This document shows, piece after piece, positions 25,152-34,287 of a stretch of 38,500 nucleotides of DNA; the stretch's first letter is position 1, and every line of letters starts with the position of its first letter. A program made the position numbers and the translations under genes. The stretch covers positions 1-38,500 of the forward strand of contig JAIRXT010000151.1 in NCBI GenBank assembly GCA_031268125.1, in the 5' to 3' direction. Source of the DNA: Treponema sp. (GTDB lineage: Bacteria > Spirochaetota > Spirochaetia > Treponematales > Breznakiellaceae). A model generated the notes under the pieces. That model did no database searches. It had not been told where the DNA came from and saw nothing but the letters and a program-made list of their open reading frames with translations.

Positions 25152-26416
25152 TTGCGAATCCTGACAATGCTAAGGATAACCCCCGCCGTAACGGCCAGGA
25201 TATTGGGAGTCCACATGGACCAAAAGGGGGAAAAACCCAGACGAATCCCCACCGTCTGCCCCCCTAATAGCAGGGCCCAGTACAGGACGGCGATGATAAG
25301 GCCCAGGATAAATCCCACGGTTTGTCCGCTCTTTTTTGTCATAAGTCCCAGGGCAACAGAAAGAAACACAAATGAAAACGCCCCCAGGGGAATGGAAAAT
25401 TTCCTGTAGTATTCCAAAAGGTAATACAACAGGGAACGGTCCTGCCGTATGGCCCGGTATTCCAAAATCTCCCGCTGCAGCTCCGCAAACTGGGAGGTCC
25501 GGCGGTTCCAGCTTTCGTTGTCCGGCCCCAAACGCAGGGTCCTTTCGGCCTCCAGGGCACGGAGGCCTATCTGGTTCAGCCGTTCTTCCAAAAGGCGGTT
25601 CAGGGCGGCCCGTTTCCCCCGTATTTCCGCCAGGACATCGGTGGAACTCATTTCCTTGGGAGTAATCGAAGAAACCGTCTGAATAAGATCTTCCTGGGGA
25701 ACCCAGTAGCGGAGAAAGGAGCTGGAAGCATAATCGTAATCGTAACGGGCCATTTCCTTTGAAGACTGGATAAAGGCCGCATTCAGATCCAGACTCAGCC
25801 CCTCACTGCCCCAGTCCCGCAGTCTCGCGTTCTTCGCCAGTATTACCCGCCGTTCCCCGTCCCCCGTCCGGTCCAGAATCAGAACATTCCCGATGGCGCC
25901 CCCTTCCACTTCTCCCGTTACGATGATCGTATCTTTGAAACGTTTAACCGAATTGGCCTCCAGTTCCAGGGCCGGGGTAGAAACCAGGATAGTACGGTGC
26001 AGCTTATTGAACTGTATGGTCCCCGCGGGGAGGAGCACATCGTTGGTCAGAAACGAAAAGATTGAAATAATGATCCCCACCACGAGGGCGGGAAGATAGA
26101 TGGTCCGGTATGAAAGCCCCGATGAGAGCATGACAAGAATTTCATTATCGCTGGACATACGGCCCACGGTCATCAGAGTGCCCACCATAGAGGCGAACGG
26201 GGCAGAAAGGGCAACCACCGAGGGCAGTGCATAGAGGACCAGCAGCGCAACCTGGCCGAAGGGCACCCGTTTGGTAAGAATTTCCTGAGCCAGAAGGAGA
26301 ATCTGATTGACAAAAAAGATAAAGAAAAAAAACAAAAAGGAAACAAAAAAAGAAAAAAGCGCTTCGGTAACGATGTAGCGGAACAGAGTCCAGGAAACGG
26401 AACGGGAATGATTCAT
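25148..26416 (-). CDS. lptF: LptF-like lipid-export permease (YjgP/YjgQ family)
   Basis: The 422-residue protein has N-terminal helices (LFSFFVSFLFFFFIFFVNQILLLAQEIL; ALLVLYALPSVVALSAPFASMVGTLMTVGRMSSDNEILVMLSSGLSY), where GRMSSDNEILVMLSSG is the LptF/G signature. The central periplasmic domain includes a long helical insert (about residues 250-310), and three helices end the protein. It is somewhat longer than E. coli LptF (366) because of that insert. ATG 26416 has a GGAG sequence 6 bases upstream. It lies 48 bp after dut and overlaps lptG. The ATPase LptB is not in this window. Confidence 0.85.
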   Translation of the reverse strand: MNHSRSVSWTLFRYIVTEALFSFFVSFLFFFFIFFVNQILLLAQEILTKRVPFGQVALLVLYALPSVVALSAPFASMVGTLMTVGRMSSDNEILVMLSSGLSYRTIYLPALVVGIIISIFSFLTNDVLLPAGTIQFNKLHRTILVSTPALELEANSVKRFKDTIIVTGEVEGGAIGNVLILDRTGDGERRVILAKNARLRDWGSEGLSLDLNAAFIQSSKEMARYDYDYASSSFLRYWVPQEDLIQTVSSITPKEMSSTDVLAEIRGKRAALNRLLEERLNQIGLRALEAERTLRLGPDNESWNRRTSQFAELQREILEYRAIRQDRSLLYYLLEYYRKFSIPLGAFSFVFLSVALGLMTKKSGQTVGFILGLIIAVLYWALLLGGQTVGIRLGFSPFWSMWTPNILAVTAGVILSIVRIRK

Positions 26417-26464
26417 GTGCAGCTCCGGCCCGCCTTTGGCAAAAAACGTTCTACCGGCTCCTAT

Positions 26465-26911
26465 TCAGCGTCCGGTAGAGCCGAAACCGCCGCCGCCCCG
26501 CTCCGTCCCGTCCAGCCTCTCCGCATCCTCAAGCGCCGCCTGAACCACCGGGGAAAAGACCAGTTGGGCAATCCGGTCCCCGTTCTCTATCGAACAGGGA
26601 CCGGAACCGAGATTAACCAGAATAACCTTGAGTTCCCCCCGGTAATCGGAATCGATGGTTCCCGGGGAATTGAGTACCGTGAGCCCCGATGCGGCGGCAA
26701 GTCCCGAGCGGGGCCGTACCTGGGCTTCATAACCGGCCGGAATTTCCAGCATAAGCCCCGTGGGAATCATCACACGCCCCAGGGGGGGAACGGTAAGGGT
26801 TTCCGGCAGCCGGGCGCGCAGATCCATCCCCGCCGCCCCCGGGCTCTCGTAGCGCGGGAGGGGAAGCGACGGGTCCTGTCTGCGGACCCTGACAACCGGC
26901 ATTCTATCCAT
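26465..26911 (-). CDS. dut: deoxyuridine 5'-triphosphate nucleotidohydrolase
   Basis: This 148-residue trimeric dUTPase hydrolyses dUTP to dUMP and pyrophosphate, keeping uracil out of DNA and supplying dTMP synthesis. All five motifs are visible: AAGMDLRA, RPRSGLA, GTIDSDYRGE with the catalytic Asp, RIAQLVF, and the C-terminal arm RGGGGFGSTG. The start lies 2 bp after the pnp stop, so it is co-transcribed with pnp. The length is normal. Confidence 0.96.
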   Translation of the reverse strand: MDRMPVVRVRRQDPSLPLPRYESPGAAGMDLRARLPETLTVPPLGRVMIPTGLMLEIPAGYEAQVRPRSGLAAASGLTVLNSPGTIDSDYRGELKVILVNLGSGPCSIENGDRIAQLVFSPVVQAALEDAERLDGTERGGGGFGSTGR

Positions 26912-26913
26912 AC

Positions 26914-29070
26914 CTAGAAACGGCGGCCGCAGCGGGGCCGCTCATCACGTTTATCCCCATGCTCCGCAGGAGCGCCGTCGGGATCGATGGCGTCAATATA
27001 GGAAAGGTTAAGGCGGCCCATCTTGTCGACTTCCAACAACTTAACAGGAATCTCCTGCCCTTCCTTGACCACATCGGTTACCTGGGCGATCCGCTGGCGG
27101 GAAAGTTTGCTGATATGCACCAAGCCTTCCTTACCGGGCAAAATCTCCACAAAGGCGCCAAAGTCCATGATCCGCTTGACCACACCGTTATAGACACGGC
27201 CGGTCTCCGGGTCCGAGACAATTCCCTGGACCGCCGCCTTGGCTTCCTCCGCGTCCCGGGCGTTTTTCCCGTAAATGGTTACGGTCCCGTCGTTTTCGGT
27301 ATTGATCGTAACACTGTACTGTTCGCAGAGGGCCTTGACGTTCTTGCCGCCGGGACCGATAAGGGCCCCTATTTTGTCCACCTCGATCTTCATCGTAACA
27401 ATCTTGGGGGCGAATTCGCTGATGGAAGCCGCCGGCTTGTTGAGGGTCCGGTTCATGATCGAAAGGATGTGAAGCCTCCCCCGCTTGGCCTGGTCCAGGG
27501 CCTTCCGCATAATCTCCGGGCTTACTCCGGCGATTTTAATGTCCATTTGGAAACCGGTGATCCCGTTTTCGGTCCCGGCAACCTTAAAGTCCATGTCTCC
27601 CAGGTGATCTTCCTCACCCAGAATATCTGAAAGCACCGCGTAGCGGCTGCCGGGCTGGTTGCTTTCGGTGATAAGGCCCATAGCGATCCCCGCCACCGGC
27701 TTTATCATGGGCACCCCGGCATGAAGCATGGCAAGGGTTCCCCCGCAGACCGTCGCCATAGAGGACGAACCGTTGGATTCCATGACCTCCGAGACCACCC
27801 GGACAGTGTAGGGGAATTCCTCTTTGCCGGGAACCATAGCCTCCAGGGAACGGCGGGCCAGGTTGCCGTGGCCGATCTCCCGGCGTCCGGTCCCCATACG
27901 TCCTACCTCTCCCACCGAATAGGGGGGGAAATTGTAATGAAGGATGAAATTCTCCCGCTTGTCCCCGTCAATATCATCGAAGATCTGCTCGTCAAACACG
28001 GTCCCCAGGGTCGTTACCACTAGGGCCTGGGTCTCACCGCGGGTAAACAGGGCCGAACCGTGGGTCCGGGGCAGAATTCCCACTTCGCAGCTAATGTCCC
28101 GGATATCTTCGGTCCCGCGGCCGTCCACACGCCGGCCCTTATCCAGGATGGAAGAACGGAGAATAGCGTATTCCATCTCCTCAAAAAGGGCGTTAAAGAG
28201 CTTTTTCTGGCTTTCATCCGCAAGCTGGGCGGCATATTCCGCCGCAAGGCCGGACTTTACCTTACCGATAGCCTCGCGGCGCTCCTGCTTTCCCTTGAGG
28301 AAACAGGCTTTTTCCAGTTCCGGGTAGGCGGCGGCACGGATAGCATCGGCATGTTCAAGGCTATAATCCGGCAGGATCAGGGGCAGTTTGGGCTTCCCCG
28401 CCAGTTCCCGCAGCTTTTCCTGGAGGGCGCAGAACTCTATGATCACCTGGTGGGCCTTTTCCAGGGCCTCCACCATCAGGTCCTCGCTTACTTCTTTGGC
28501 CCCGCCTTCCACCATCGTGATGCCGTCTTTCGTACCGGCTACCATGATCTCCAGCGTCGAGCGTTCAATGTCCTGATAGCTGGGATTTACCACCAAAAGA
28601 CCGTCTACCTGACAGATCCGCACCCCTGCGATGGGGCCGTTAAACGGAATGTCCGAGATATGGACCGCCGCGGAACTGGCGATAATGGCCAAGATGTCCG
28701 GGGGGTTTATCTGATCGGCGGAAAGCGTGGTGGGAACCACTTGGATTTCCCGGCCGAAGGCCTTGTCGAAGAGGGGCCGCATAGGCCGGTCGATGAGCCT
28801 GGATACCAGGATTTCCTTGTCCTTGGGACGGCCTTCCCGCTTGATAAAGCCGCCGGGAATCTTCCCCGCGGCATAGTATTTTTCGTTATAATCAACCGTC
28901 AGGGGCACATAGTCCAGCCCCTCTACAGCTTCACTTGAAGAACAAACGGTCGCAATAACCGCCGAACCCGCATATTGGGCAAAAACAGCGCCGTTTGCCT
29001 GCTTTGCTATCCTGCCGGTTTCCAGGATAAGATCCTTTCCGCCGATTTGTAATGTTACCTGTTGTGTCAT
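26914..29070 (-). CDS. pnp: polyribonucleotide nucleotidyltransferase
   Basis: The 718-residue PNPase degrades RNA 3' to 5' with phosphate. It has two RNase PH domains (LDYVPLTVDYNEKYYAAGKIPGGFIKREGRP in the first; GEVGRMGTGRREIGHGNLARRSLEAMVP in the second), a KH domain (VDKIGALIGPGGKNVKALCEQ) and an S1 domain (GRVYNGVVKRIMDFGAFVEILPGKEGLVHISKLS). Its ATG follows the rpsO TAA with no gap. No clear ribosome binding site precedes it, which suggests re-initiation after rpsO. The rpsO-pnp order is the classic bacterial arrangement. Confidence 0.97.
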   Translation of the reverse strand: MTQQVTLQIGGKDLILETGRIAKQANGAVFAQYAGSAVIATVCSSSEAVEGLDYVPLTVDYNEKYYAAGKIPGGFIKREGRPKDKEILVSRLIDRPMRPLFDKAFGREIQVVPTTLSADQINPPDILAIIASSAAVHISDIPFNGPIAGVRICQVDGLLVVNPSYQDIERSTLEIMVAGTKDGITMVEGGAKEVSEDLMVEALEKAHQVIIEFCALQEKLRELAGKPKLPLILPDYSLEHADAIRAAAYPELEKACFLKGKQERREAIGKVKSGLAAEYAAQLADESQKKLFNALFEEMEYAILRSSILDKGRRVDGRGTEDIRDISCEVGILPRTHGSALFTRGETQALVVTTLGTVFDEQIFDDIDGDKRENFILHYNFPPYSVGEVGRMGTGRREIGHGNLARRSLEAMVPGKEEFPYTVRVVSEVMESNGSSSMATVCGGTLAMLHAGVPMIKPVAGIAMGLITESNQPGSRYAVLSDILGEEDHLGDMDFKVAGTENGITGFQMDIKIAGVSPEIMRKALDQAKRGRLHILSIMNRTLNKPAASISEFAPKIVTMKIEVDKIGALIGPGGKNVKALCEQYSVTINTENDGTVTIYGKNARDAEEAKAAVQGIVSDPETGRVYNGVVKRIMDFGAFVEILPGKEGLVHISKLSRQRIAQVTDVVKEGQEIPVKLLEVDKMGRLNLSYIDAIDPDGAPAEHGDKRDERPRCGRRF

Positions 29071-29340
29071 TTATTTACGCAGACCCAGATCCTTGATAAG
29101 AGAACGGTAGTTCTCCAGGTTGACCCGCTGGATATACTTCAAAAGCCTCCTGCGTTTTCCAACCAGAATAAGCAGACCCCGCTGACTGGACTTATCCTTC
29201 TTGAACTGCCTGCAATGCTCCGTAAGATGGTTGATCCGTCCGGTAAGCAGGGCAATCTGGACCTCCGTGGCGCCTGAATCCTTTTCGGATTTCCCATACT
29301 TGGAAACAACGGACGCCGATTCTTCTTTGCTTAAAGCCAT
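29071..29340 (-). CDS. rpsO: 30S ribosomal protein S15
   Basis: This 89-residue protein matches S15 throughout (FGKSEKDSGATEVQIALLTGRINHLTEH-like core, KKDKSSQRGLLILVGKRRRLLKYIQ). S15 binds 16S rRNA early in assembly of the small subunit. The frame is open 12 codons further upstream, but the ATG at 29340 has AGGAG 8 bases before it and gives the normal family length. Confidence 0.97.
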   Translation of the reverse strand: MALSKEESASVVSKYGKSEKDSGATEVQIALLTGRINHLTEHCRQFKKDKSSQRGLLILVGKRRRLLKYIQRVNLENYRSLIKDLGLRK

Positions 29341-29353
29341 ATATATTACTCTC

Positions 29354-30142
29354 CTATTGGGAACTGCATAACTCAACGGCTAGTACGTTGAGGTCGGGGG
29401 GAGCCAGGAACAAGCGCCCGGAATCCAGGGTGACGACCGTCTCCCGCCCTGCCGGGGAACCGGCCGTATAGACCCTGGCGGCATAGCGCCCACCGGGGGG
29501 CAGGACCCGCCCTTCTTTCCCCAGGTCATAGAAACAAGCTTCCCCGGTTTTCTCCGGCTCCGGAGTTTCCAGATCCACCCGGAAGGGACGGCCCAGCAGG
29601 GCCGCCGCCCCGGCCAAATCCCCGGCCAGCAGGGCCTGCCGTATACGGCTTGAACTAACCGGCGCATCCCCCTCCCGCAACTGGCTTACCAGTTCGGTAT
29701 GGGTTCCAAAGGGCGCCGCCATATCCCGAATAGCCCGGGCGTCCGTATCCAGGCGGTAACCGCAGCGGAAACCATCACCTAATACCAGATAGGCAACCCG
29801 TTCAAGCCCTATACGAGTAACAAACTCTCCGCCAGTAATTTTACTAATATTCCCGGAAAAGTCAATAAGTACCACAAAACCGGCGCCCAGCGCCTCCAGG
29901 GTCTGAAGTTTTTGGGAGAGGCTGTAAATGTCTCCGGGATACTGTTCCGGGCAGAGAATCCTGCGGGGATTCTGAATAAACGTGATAAGCCCCCCCAGGG
30001 CCCCGTGTTCACCGGCGTAGTTCCGAATCTTTTCGATGAGCTTCTGATGCCCCCGGTGTACGCCGTCAAAGACCCCAATGCTCAGGGCCAGAGGTTGGGA
30101 AAATTCCGCCCGGATAAAACTATCCCAGTCAAAGACCTGCAC
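29354..30142 (-). CDS. ribF: RibF-type FAD synthetase with a degenerate flavokinase half
   Basis: The 262-residue protein has the FMN adenylyltransferase domain of RibF: SIGVFDGVHRGHQKLI (nucleotide-binding HxGH-like site), then LVLGDGFRCGYR and SSSRIRQALLAGDLAGAAALLGRPF. In bifunctional RibF (about 300-320 residues) a riboflavin kinase domain follows with a GxxxGRxLGxPTAN motif. Here the remaining ~80 residues lack that motif and the PTF-like motif; only VLPPGGRYAARVY resembles part of the kinase fold. I infer it makes FAD from FMN but may not phosphorylate riboflavin. GTG 30142 is preferred, with AGGAGGG just upstream and a 14-bp overlap with truB, over longer in-frame starts such as ATG 30178. 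Confidence 0.85.
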   Translation of the reverse strand: MQVFDWDSFIRAEFSQPLALSIGVFDGVHRGHQKLIEKIRNYAGEHGALGGLITFIQNPRRILCPEQYPGDIYSLSQKLQTLEALGAGFVVLIDFSGNISKITGGEFVTRIGLERVAYLVLGDGFRCGYRLDTDARAIRDMAAPFGTHTELVSQLREGDAPVSSSRIRQALLAGDLAGAAALLGRPFRVDLETPEPEKTGEACFYDLGKEGRVLPPGGRYAARVYTAGSPAGRETVVTLDSGRLFLAPPDLNVLAVELCSSQ

Positions 30143-31121
30143 GGGTCCCTCCTGTCCCGCAGTCCCCGGCGTAAACATAGCCGTAGTTCCAGCGCCCGTC
30201 CGCGGCCCGTTCCACGATACCGGCAAAACGATCCCCCGCGAAAACCGCCGCCGGGGCGCCTTCGCCGCAGAGCGCCCCCTCCGGAATCAGACCGGCCAGC
30301 AGGGAATCCAGCGGGCGGCCGTGAATCATGGGAAGCAGGACATCCGCCCCCGCTTCAAGGCGGGGGATTCCCAGGGCTTCAAACAGAGTCCGGTCCACGG
30401 GCCGCAGGGCCTCCCGATAAGCCCGGCTGACCCCTTCGCCCCCGGCGGCTTCCGGGCAAAGGGCGGCCTCCACGGAGAAGCCCGCCACCGCCAGCCTCCG
30501 CAGCTCCGCAAGGTGGGCCCGGGAACCGCAGGCCAGGGCAAGATCCCGGGCCAGAGAACGGATATAGGCGCCGCCGGAACAGCGAACGAGGATCCGGGCC
30601 AGCGGGGGCTCCCAGGAAACCAGGCGGAGTTCGTAGATCGTAACCGGCCGGGCCTTCATTTCCGGCTTCTCCCCGGCCCGGGCCAGTTCCGAAGCACGGC
30701 GGCCGTCCAGGTGAATCGCCGAATAGAGGGGCGGCGTCTGGAGAATGTTCCCCCGGAACCGGGGCAGAACTTCTTCAAACTGCTGCCGGGACGGAACGGG
30801 CCCCCGGGCGGCCGCGCTGCCCTCCGGGTCCAGGGTATCGGTTTCCGTGCCAAAGAAGATCGCCGCCAGGTAGGTTTTATCACAGTGGGAAATCCAGGGG
30901 CTTAACCGGGTTGCCCGCCCTGCCAGGACAATGAGCAAACCGGAGGCAAATTTATCCAGCGTCCCCGTATGGCCCACCTTGCCGGTCCCCAGGGCCTTTT
31001 TCACCGCCCATAAGGCTTCAAAAGAGGTTTGACCGGGGCTTTTATCCAGCAGCAGGAAGCCTGAAATTTCAGGACGGAGGGAAGAACCGGCCTCCCCGCC
31101 TCCGGGGACCGTTGTCTTCAT
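30129..31121 (-). CDS. truB: tRNA pseudouridine-55 synthase
   Basis: The 330-residue enzyme converts U55 of the tRNA T-loop to pseudouridine. It has the GFLLLDKSPGQTSF start, the catalytic motif GHTGTLDKFASGLL (D56), the KTYLAAIFFGTETDTLD motif and RCSGGAYIRSLARDLA. The ATG overlaps the rbfA stop by 4 bp, and the C-terminal end overlaps ribF by 14 bp. The C-terminal part is the usual PUA-like region, here Ala/Gly/Pro-rich. Confidence 0.95.
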   Translation of the reverse strand: MKTTVPGGGEAGSSLRPEISGFLLLDKSPGQTSFEALWAVKKALGTGKVGHTGTLDKFASGLLIVLAGRATRLSPWISHCDKTYLAAIFFGTETDTLDPEGSAAARGPVPSRQQFEEVLPRFRGNILQTPPLYSAIHLDGRRASELARAGEKPEMKARPVTIYELRLVSWEPPLARILVRCSGGAYIRSLARDLALACGSRAHLAELRRLAVAGFSVEAALCPEAAGGEGVSRAYREALRPVDRTLFEALGIPRLEAGADVLLPMIHGRPLDSLLAGLIPEGALCGEGAPAAVFAGDRFAGIVERAADGRWNYGYVYAGDCGTGGTRAGL

Positions 31122-31498
31122 CCGGCCGTATCGTCCCCGGAAACCCCGCCGCCCCCGGTGAGTTGTTCAATTTTTTTTACCAGATCGAAACCTTCCCGAA
31201 TCCCCGCATCCGCGTGAAAACGGAGGCGGGGCATCTTACGGATCCGCATAAAGGAGGCAAGCTCGGTCTGGATAAACCCGGCGGCGTTTTGCAGTCCTTC
31301 CACGGCCCTGGCAAGGCTGCCGTGTTCCCGGACATTGGAAACATACACATCCGCAAAGGCCAGGTCCCGGGAAACCCGGACCCGGGTAATGGACAGCAGG
31401 AAATGAACCCGCGGGTCTTTGATCCTGCCTTCAAGAATAAGGGCGCCGATCTTTTGCTGTATCTGGCGCCCTATGCGCTCTGTTCTAAATTCTCCCAT
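31118..31498 (-). CDS. rbfA: ribosome-binding factor A
   Basis: The 126-residue protein carries the KH-like RbfA fold: FRTERIGRQIQQKIGALILEGRIKDPRV, then LLSITRVRVSRDLAFADVYVSN and ASFMRIRKMPRLRFHAD. It helps mature the 5' end of 16S rRNA and is needed in cold adaptation in model bacteria. It starts 23 bp after infB with only a weak ribosome binding site and overlaps truB by 4 bp, matching the standard infB-rbfA-truB order. Confidence 0.95.
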   Translation of the reverse strand: MGEFRTERIGRQIQQKIGALILEGRIKDPRVHFLLSITRVRVSRDLAFADVYVSNVREHGSLARAVEGLQNAAGFIQTELASFMRIRKMPRLRFHADAGIREGFDLVKKIEQLTGGGGVSGDDTAG

Positions 31499-31524
31499 TG
31501 CCGCTTATTCCGTGGGGAGGGGAA

Positions 31525-34236
31525 CTATTCCCCCCCCTTCGATGCGGAAGACAGCTTCCGCGCCACTTCCACAATCTCCAAAATTTCCAGTTGATCACCC
31601 ACTTTAATATCGTGGTAATCCTCAATGCCGATACCGCACTCGTAACCGGCGGCCACTTCCCGGGCATCGTCTTTGAAACGTTTAAGGCTGGAGAGCTTAC
31701 CCCGGTGGATCACCGTGTCCTCCCGGATAACATTCACGCTGCAGGAACGCTTAACCGTACCGGTAAGAACATAGCACCCGGCGATGGTCCCCACCCGGGG
31801 AACAGAAAAGGTATTCCGCACCTCCACCGTGGCAATAACATCTTCCCGGGTAATGGGTTTAAGCATCCCCTCCATTGCCTGCTGTATCTCGTCCACCGCC
31901 TTGTAGATCACATTGTAGCGGCGGATATCTACTTTTTCCTGATCCGCCAGGGTCTTTGCCTTGGGGACCGGCCTTACATTAAAGCCGATGATAATGGCGT
32001 TGCTGGCAATGGCCAGGTCCACATCCCCTTCGTTGATGGCGCCGGGCAGAGCCTGGATCACGTGGAGCCGAACCTCTCCGGTGGAAAGTTTTTCCAGACT
32101 GGAGCGCAGGGCCTCGGCAGAACCCTGAACGTCGGACTTGATAATAACCTTGAGTTCCTGAATGGCCCCGTCGCTGATGGTCTCCCGCAAATTGTCCAGG
32201 GTTATTTTCTTGACGTTTTTGGCGTCCTCAAACCGCTTTAGTTCCTGCCGCTTGCTGGAAAAACCACGGGCAATCTTTTCATCGTCCACAACCTGCAGCG
32301 GGTCCCCGGCGTTGGGAATCCCCTCAAAACCCAGGACCTCAATGGGCATAGAGGGGCCGGCCTTCTCCAGCTTTTCCCCCTTGTCGTTGAATATGGCCCG
32401 CACCTTGCCGGGCCACACCCCGGCCACAAAGGAGTCCCCTACCGCAAGGGTCCCCTTTTCCACCAGAACCGTAGCCACAATGCCGCGGCCGTGGTCGATT
32501 CGGGATTCCAGCACCTTGCCTTCGGCGCTGCGGTCGTAGTTGGCCTTCAGCTCCAGTATATCCGCCTGCACGAGTATCGCCTCGATAAGCTTATCAATAC
32601 CCTTTTTTTGCAGGGCCGAAAGCTCGACAAATATGGTCTGCCCGCCCCAGTCCTCCGGCATAAGCCCCAGTTCTGAAAGCTGGCTTTTTACCCGGTCGGG
32701 GTTTGCCTCCGGCTTGTCAATCTTGTTTACCGCCACAATGATGGGGACATCCGCCTCCTTGGCGTGGTTAATCGCCTCCACCGTCTGGGGCATGACCCCG
32801 TCGTCGGCGGCCACCACCAGAACCACAATGTCCGTTACCTGGGCGCCCCTGGCCCTCATACGGGTAAAAGCCTCGTGGCCGGGGGTATCCAGAAACGTAA
32901 TGCTGCCCTGCCCGGCGCTGACCATATAAGCGCCGATATGCTGGGTAATGCCCCCAAATTCGCCGGACACCACATCGGTACTGCGGATGGCGTCCAGCAG
33001 CTTTGTCTTACCGTGATCGACATGGCCCATCACCGTTACCACCGGCGGCCGGGGCAGGAGTTTTGCCCCCGCGTCGGAGATGGTTTCTATCTGGGTCTCG
33101 TCGTACAGGCTGATGATCTTCACGTCGGTGCCGTATTCACCGGCCAGGATAGCCGCCGTATCCGCGTCTATCTGCTGGTTGATGGTAACCATCATCCCCA
33201 TGCTCATGAGTTTATGGATCAGCTCCGATGCCTTTAGATTCATCTTGCGGGCCAGTTCGGAAACCGACACGCCTTCCATAATTTCGATAGACTTCGGCAC
33301 CGGGTTGGCGATATGGGTGATCTTTTTCTTGGTCTGGAGGAGCTTCTCCTCCATTTCCAGTTCTTTTTCTTTCCGGTTGTAAACCGGCTTCTTTGCCTTA
33401 AAGGTCCGCTTAACTGCGGTCTTGCCCTCCGGCAGGGGGCCGGCGGCAGGGGCGCCGGGACGTCCGGGTCCGCCGGGGCGCGGCCCGCTAAAGGGCGGCC
33501 GGCCGAAACCGCCGGGACGGGGGCCCTGCCCCGGGGGGCCGAAGCGCCCACCGCCGGGACGGGGACCGGAAAAACCCTGCCCCGGAGGGCCGAAGCGCCC
33601 GCCGGAACCACCGGGACCGCCCGGCCCGGGGCGGCCTACGGGACGGCCCCCTACCCTGCCGGCGGCCCCCGCAGGACGGCCGGCAAAAGGAGCCCCGCCG
33701 CGGTTCCCATCGTCCCGGCGGCCCACGGGACGGCCCCCTACCCTGCCGGCGGCCCCCGCAGGACGCGCCGTTATCGAAAAGCCTTCGGTCCGTTCAGGCG
33801 GACGCTGGGGGCGGCGCTCCCCGGCGCCGGGATTGGTGGAAGTTCTGGCGGGCCCGGCCTTAAACGGCCCGCCTCTGTCGCTTTTAACCGCATCGTTTTT
33901 GACCACAGGGGGGGCGGCAGTTTTGACGGGCCTTTCGTCCTGTACCGGGACTTCGGCGGGGACCGGGACAGGCTTCGGCTCTTCCGCAACACCGTTTTCC
34001 GGCGGAGGCTTGACCGCGGCGGCCGGATGAGCGGCCACTACTACCTTCGGCTGAGGCTTTCTGCCCGCATTAAGCCCCTGGGGTTTCTTTTTCAGCACGA
34101 TAACCTTGCGCGGGGGTGTTTCCGGTCCGGCGTTCTGCCGTTCCCCCCCGCCGTTTCGTGAAGCCTCCCCCTCGTTCTGGGTACGCTTAATAAGTTCCGC
34201 CTTAGGTTTCCGGGTGTTTTCTATTTCCTCAGCCAT
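31525..34236 (-). CDS. infB: translation initiation factor IF-2
   Basis: The 903-residue GTPase recruits initiator tRNA to the small ribosomal subunit. The first ~290 residues are low-complexity, Arg/Gly/Pro-rich sequence ([28 protein letters not shown]). The IF2-N domain follows ([25 protein letters not shown]). The G domain begins near residue 398 with GHVDHGKT, then DTPGHEAF and NKID. IF2 domains II-IV complete the C-terminal half. ATG 34236 has AAAGGTGG close upstream. The length is normal for long-form bacterial IF-2; the RGG/GPPG-like N-terminus is more extreme than usual and probably disordered. Confidence 0.96.
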   Translation of the reverse strand: MAEEIENTRKPKAELIKRTQNEGEASRNGGGERQNAGPETPPRKVIVLKKKPQGLNAGRKPQPKVVVAAHPAAAVKPPPENGVAEEPKPVPVPAEVPVQDERPVKTAAPPVVKNDAVKSDRGGPFKAGPARTSTNPGAGERRPQRPPERTEGFSITARPAGAAGRVGGRPVGRRDDGNRGGAPFAGRPAGAAGRVGGRPVGRPGPGGPGGSGGRFGPPGQGFSGPRPGGGRFGPPGQGPRPGGFGRPPFSGPRPGGPGRPGAPAAGPLPEGKTAVKRTFKAKKPVYNRKEKELEMEEKLLQTKKKITHIANPVPKSIEIMEGVSVSELARKMNLKASELIHKLMSMGMMVTINQQIDADTAAILAGEYGTDVKIISLYDETQIETISDAGAKLLPRPPVVTVMGHVDHGKTKLLDAIRSTDVVSGEFGGITQHIGAYMVSAGQGSITFLDTPGHEAFTRMRARGAQVTDIVVLVVAADDGVMPQTVEAINHAKEADVPIIVAVNKIDKPEANPDRVKSQLSELGLMPEDWGGQTIFVELSALQKKGIDKLIEAILVQADILELKANYDRSAEGKVLESRIDHGRGIVATVLVEKGTLAVGDSFVAGVWPGKVRAIFNDKGEKLEKAGPSMPIEVLGFEGIPNAGDPLQVVDDEKIARGFSSKRQELKRFEDAKNVKKITLDNLRETISDGAIQELKVIIKSDVQGSAEALRSSLEKLSTGEVRLHVIQALPGAINEGDVDLAIASNAIIIGFNVRPVPKAKTLADQEKVDIRRYNVIYKAVDEIQQAMEGMLKPITREDVIATVEVRNTFSVPRVGTIAGCYVLTGTVKRSCSVNVIREDTVIHRGKLSSLKRFKDDAREVAAGYECGIGIEDYHDIKVGDQLEILEIVEVARKLSSASKGGE
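33638..33764 (-). repeat. 40-bp perfect direct repeat within infB
   Basis: The 40 bases at 33638-33677 recur exactly at 33725-33764, 87 bases (29 codons) apart and in the same phase. They encode duplicated [15 protein letters not shown]-type units of the disordered IF-2 N-terminus. Slippage or recombination between copies would keep the frame. Confidence 0.9.
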
Positions 34237-34287
34237 ATTCCACCTTTATTTATGTTCCCTTACGGCCCGCCTTATGGACAAGCCGGT

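Noticed and set aside
24336-25409. 357-codon open frame on the plus strand opposite lptG/lptF
   Set aside because: Low-complexity basic translation with no domain, fully antisense to two well-supported membrane protein genes.
29341-29376. 12-codon N-terminal extension of rpsO
   Set aside because: ATG 29340 has a good AGGAG site and gives the standard 89-residue S15.
33313-34161. Long open frames on the plus strand opposite the infB N-terminus
   Set aside because: They are antisense to the Gly/Pro/Arg-rich repeat region; the translations are only repeats of the same biased composition.
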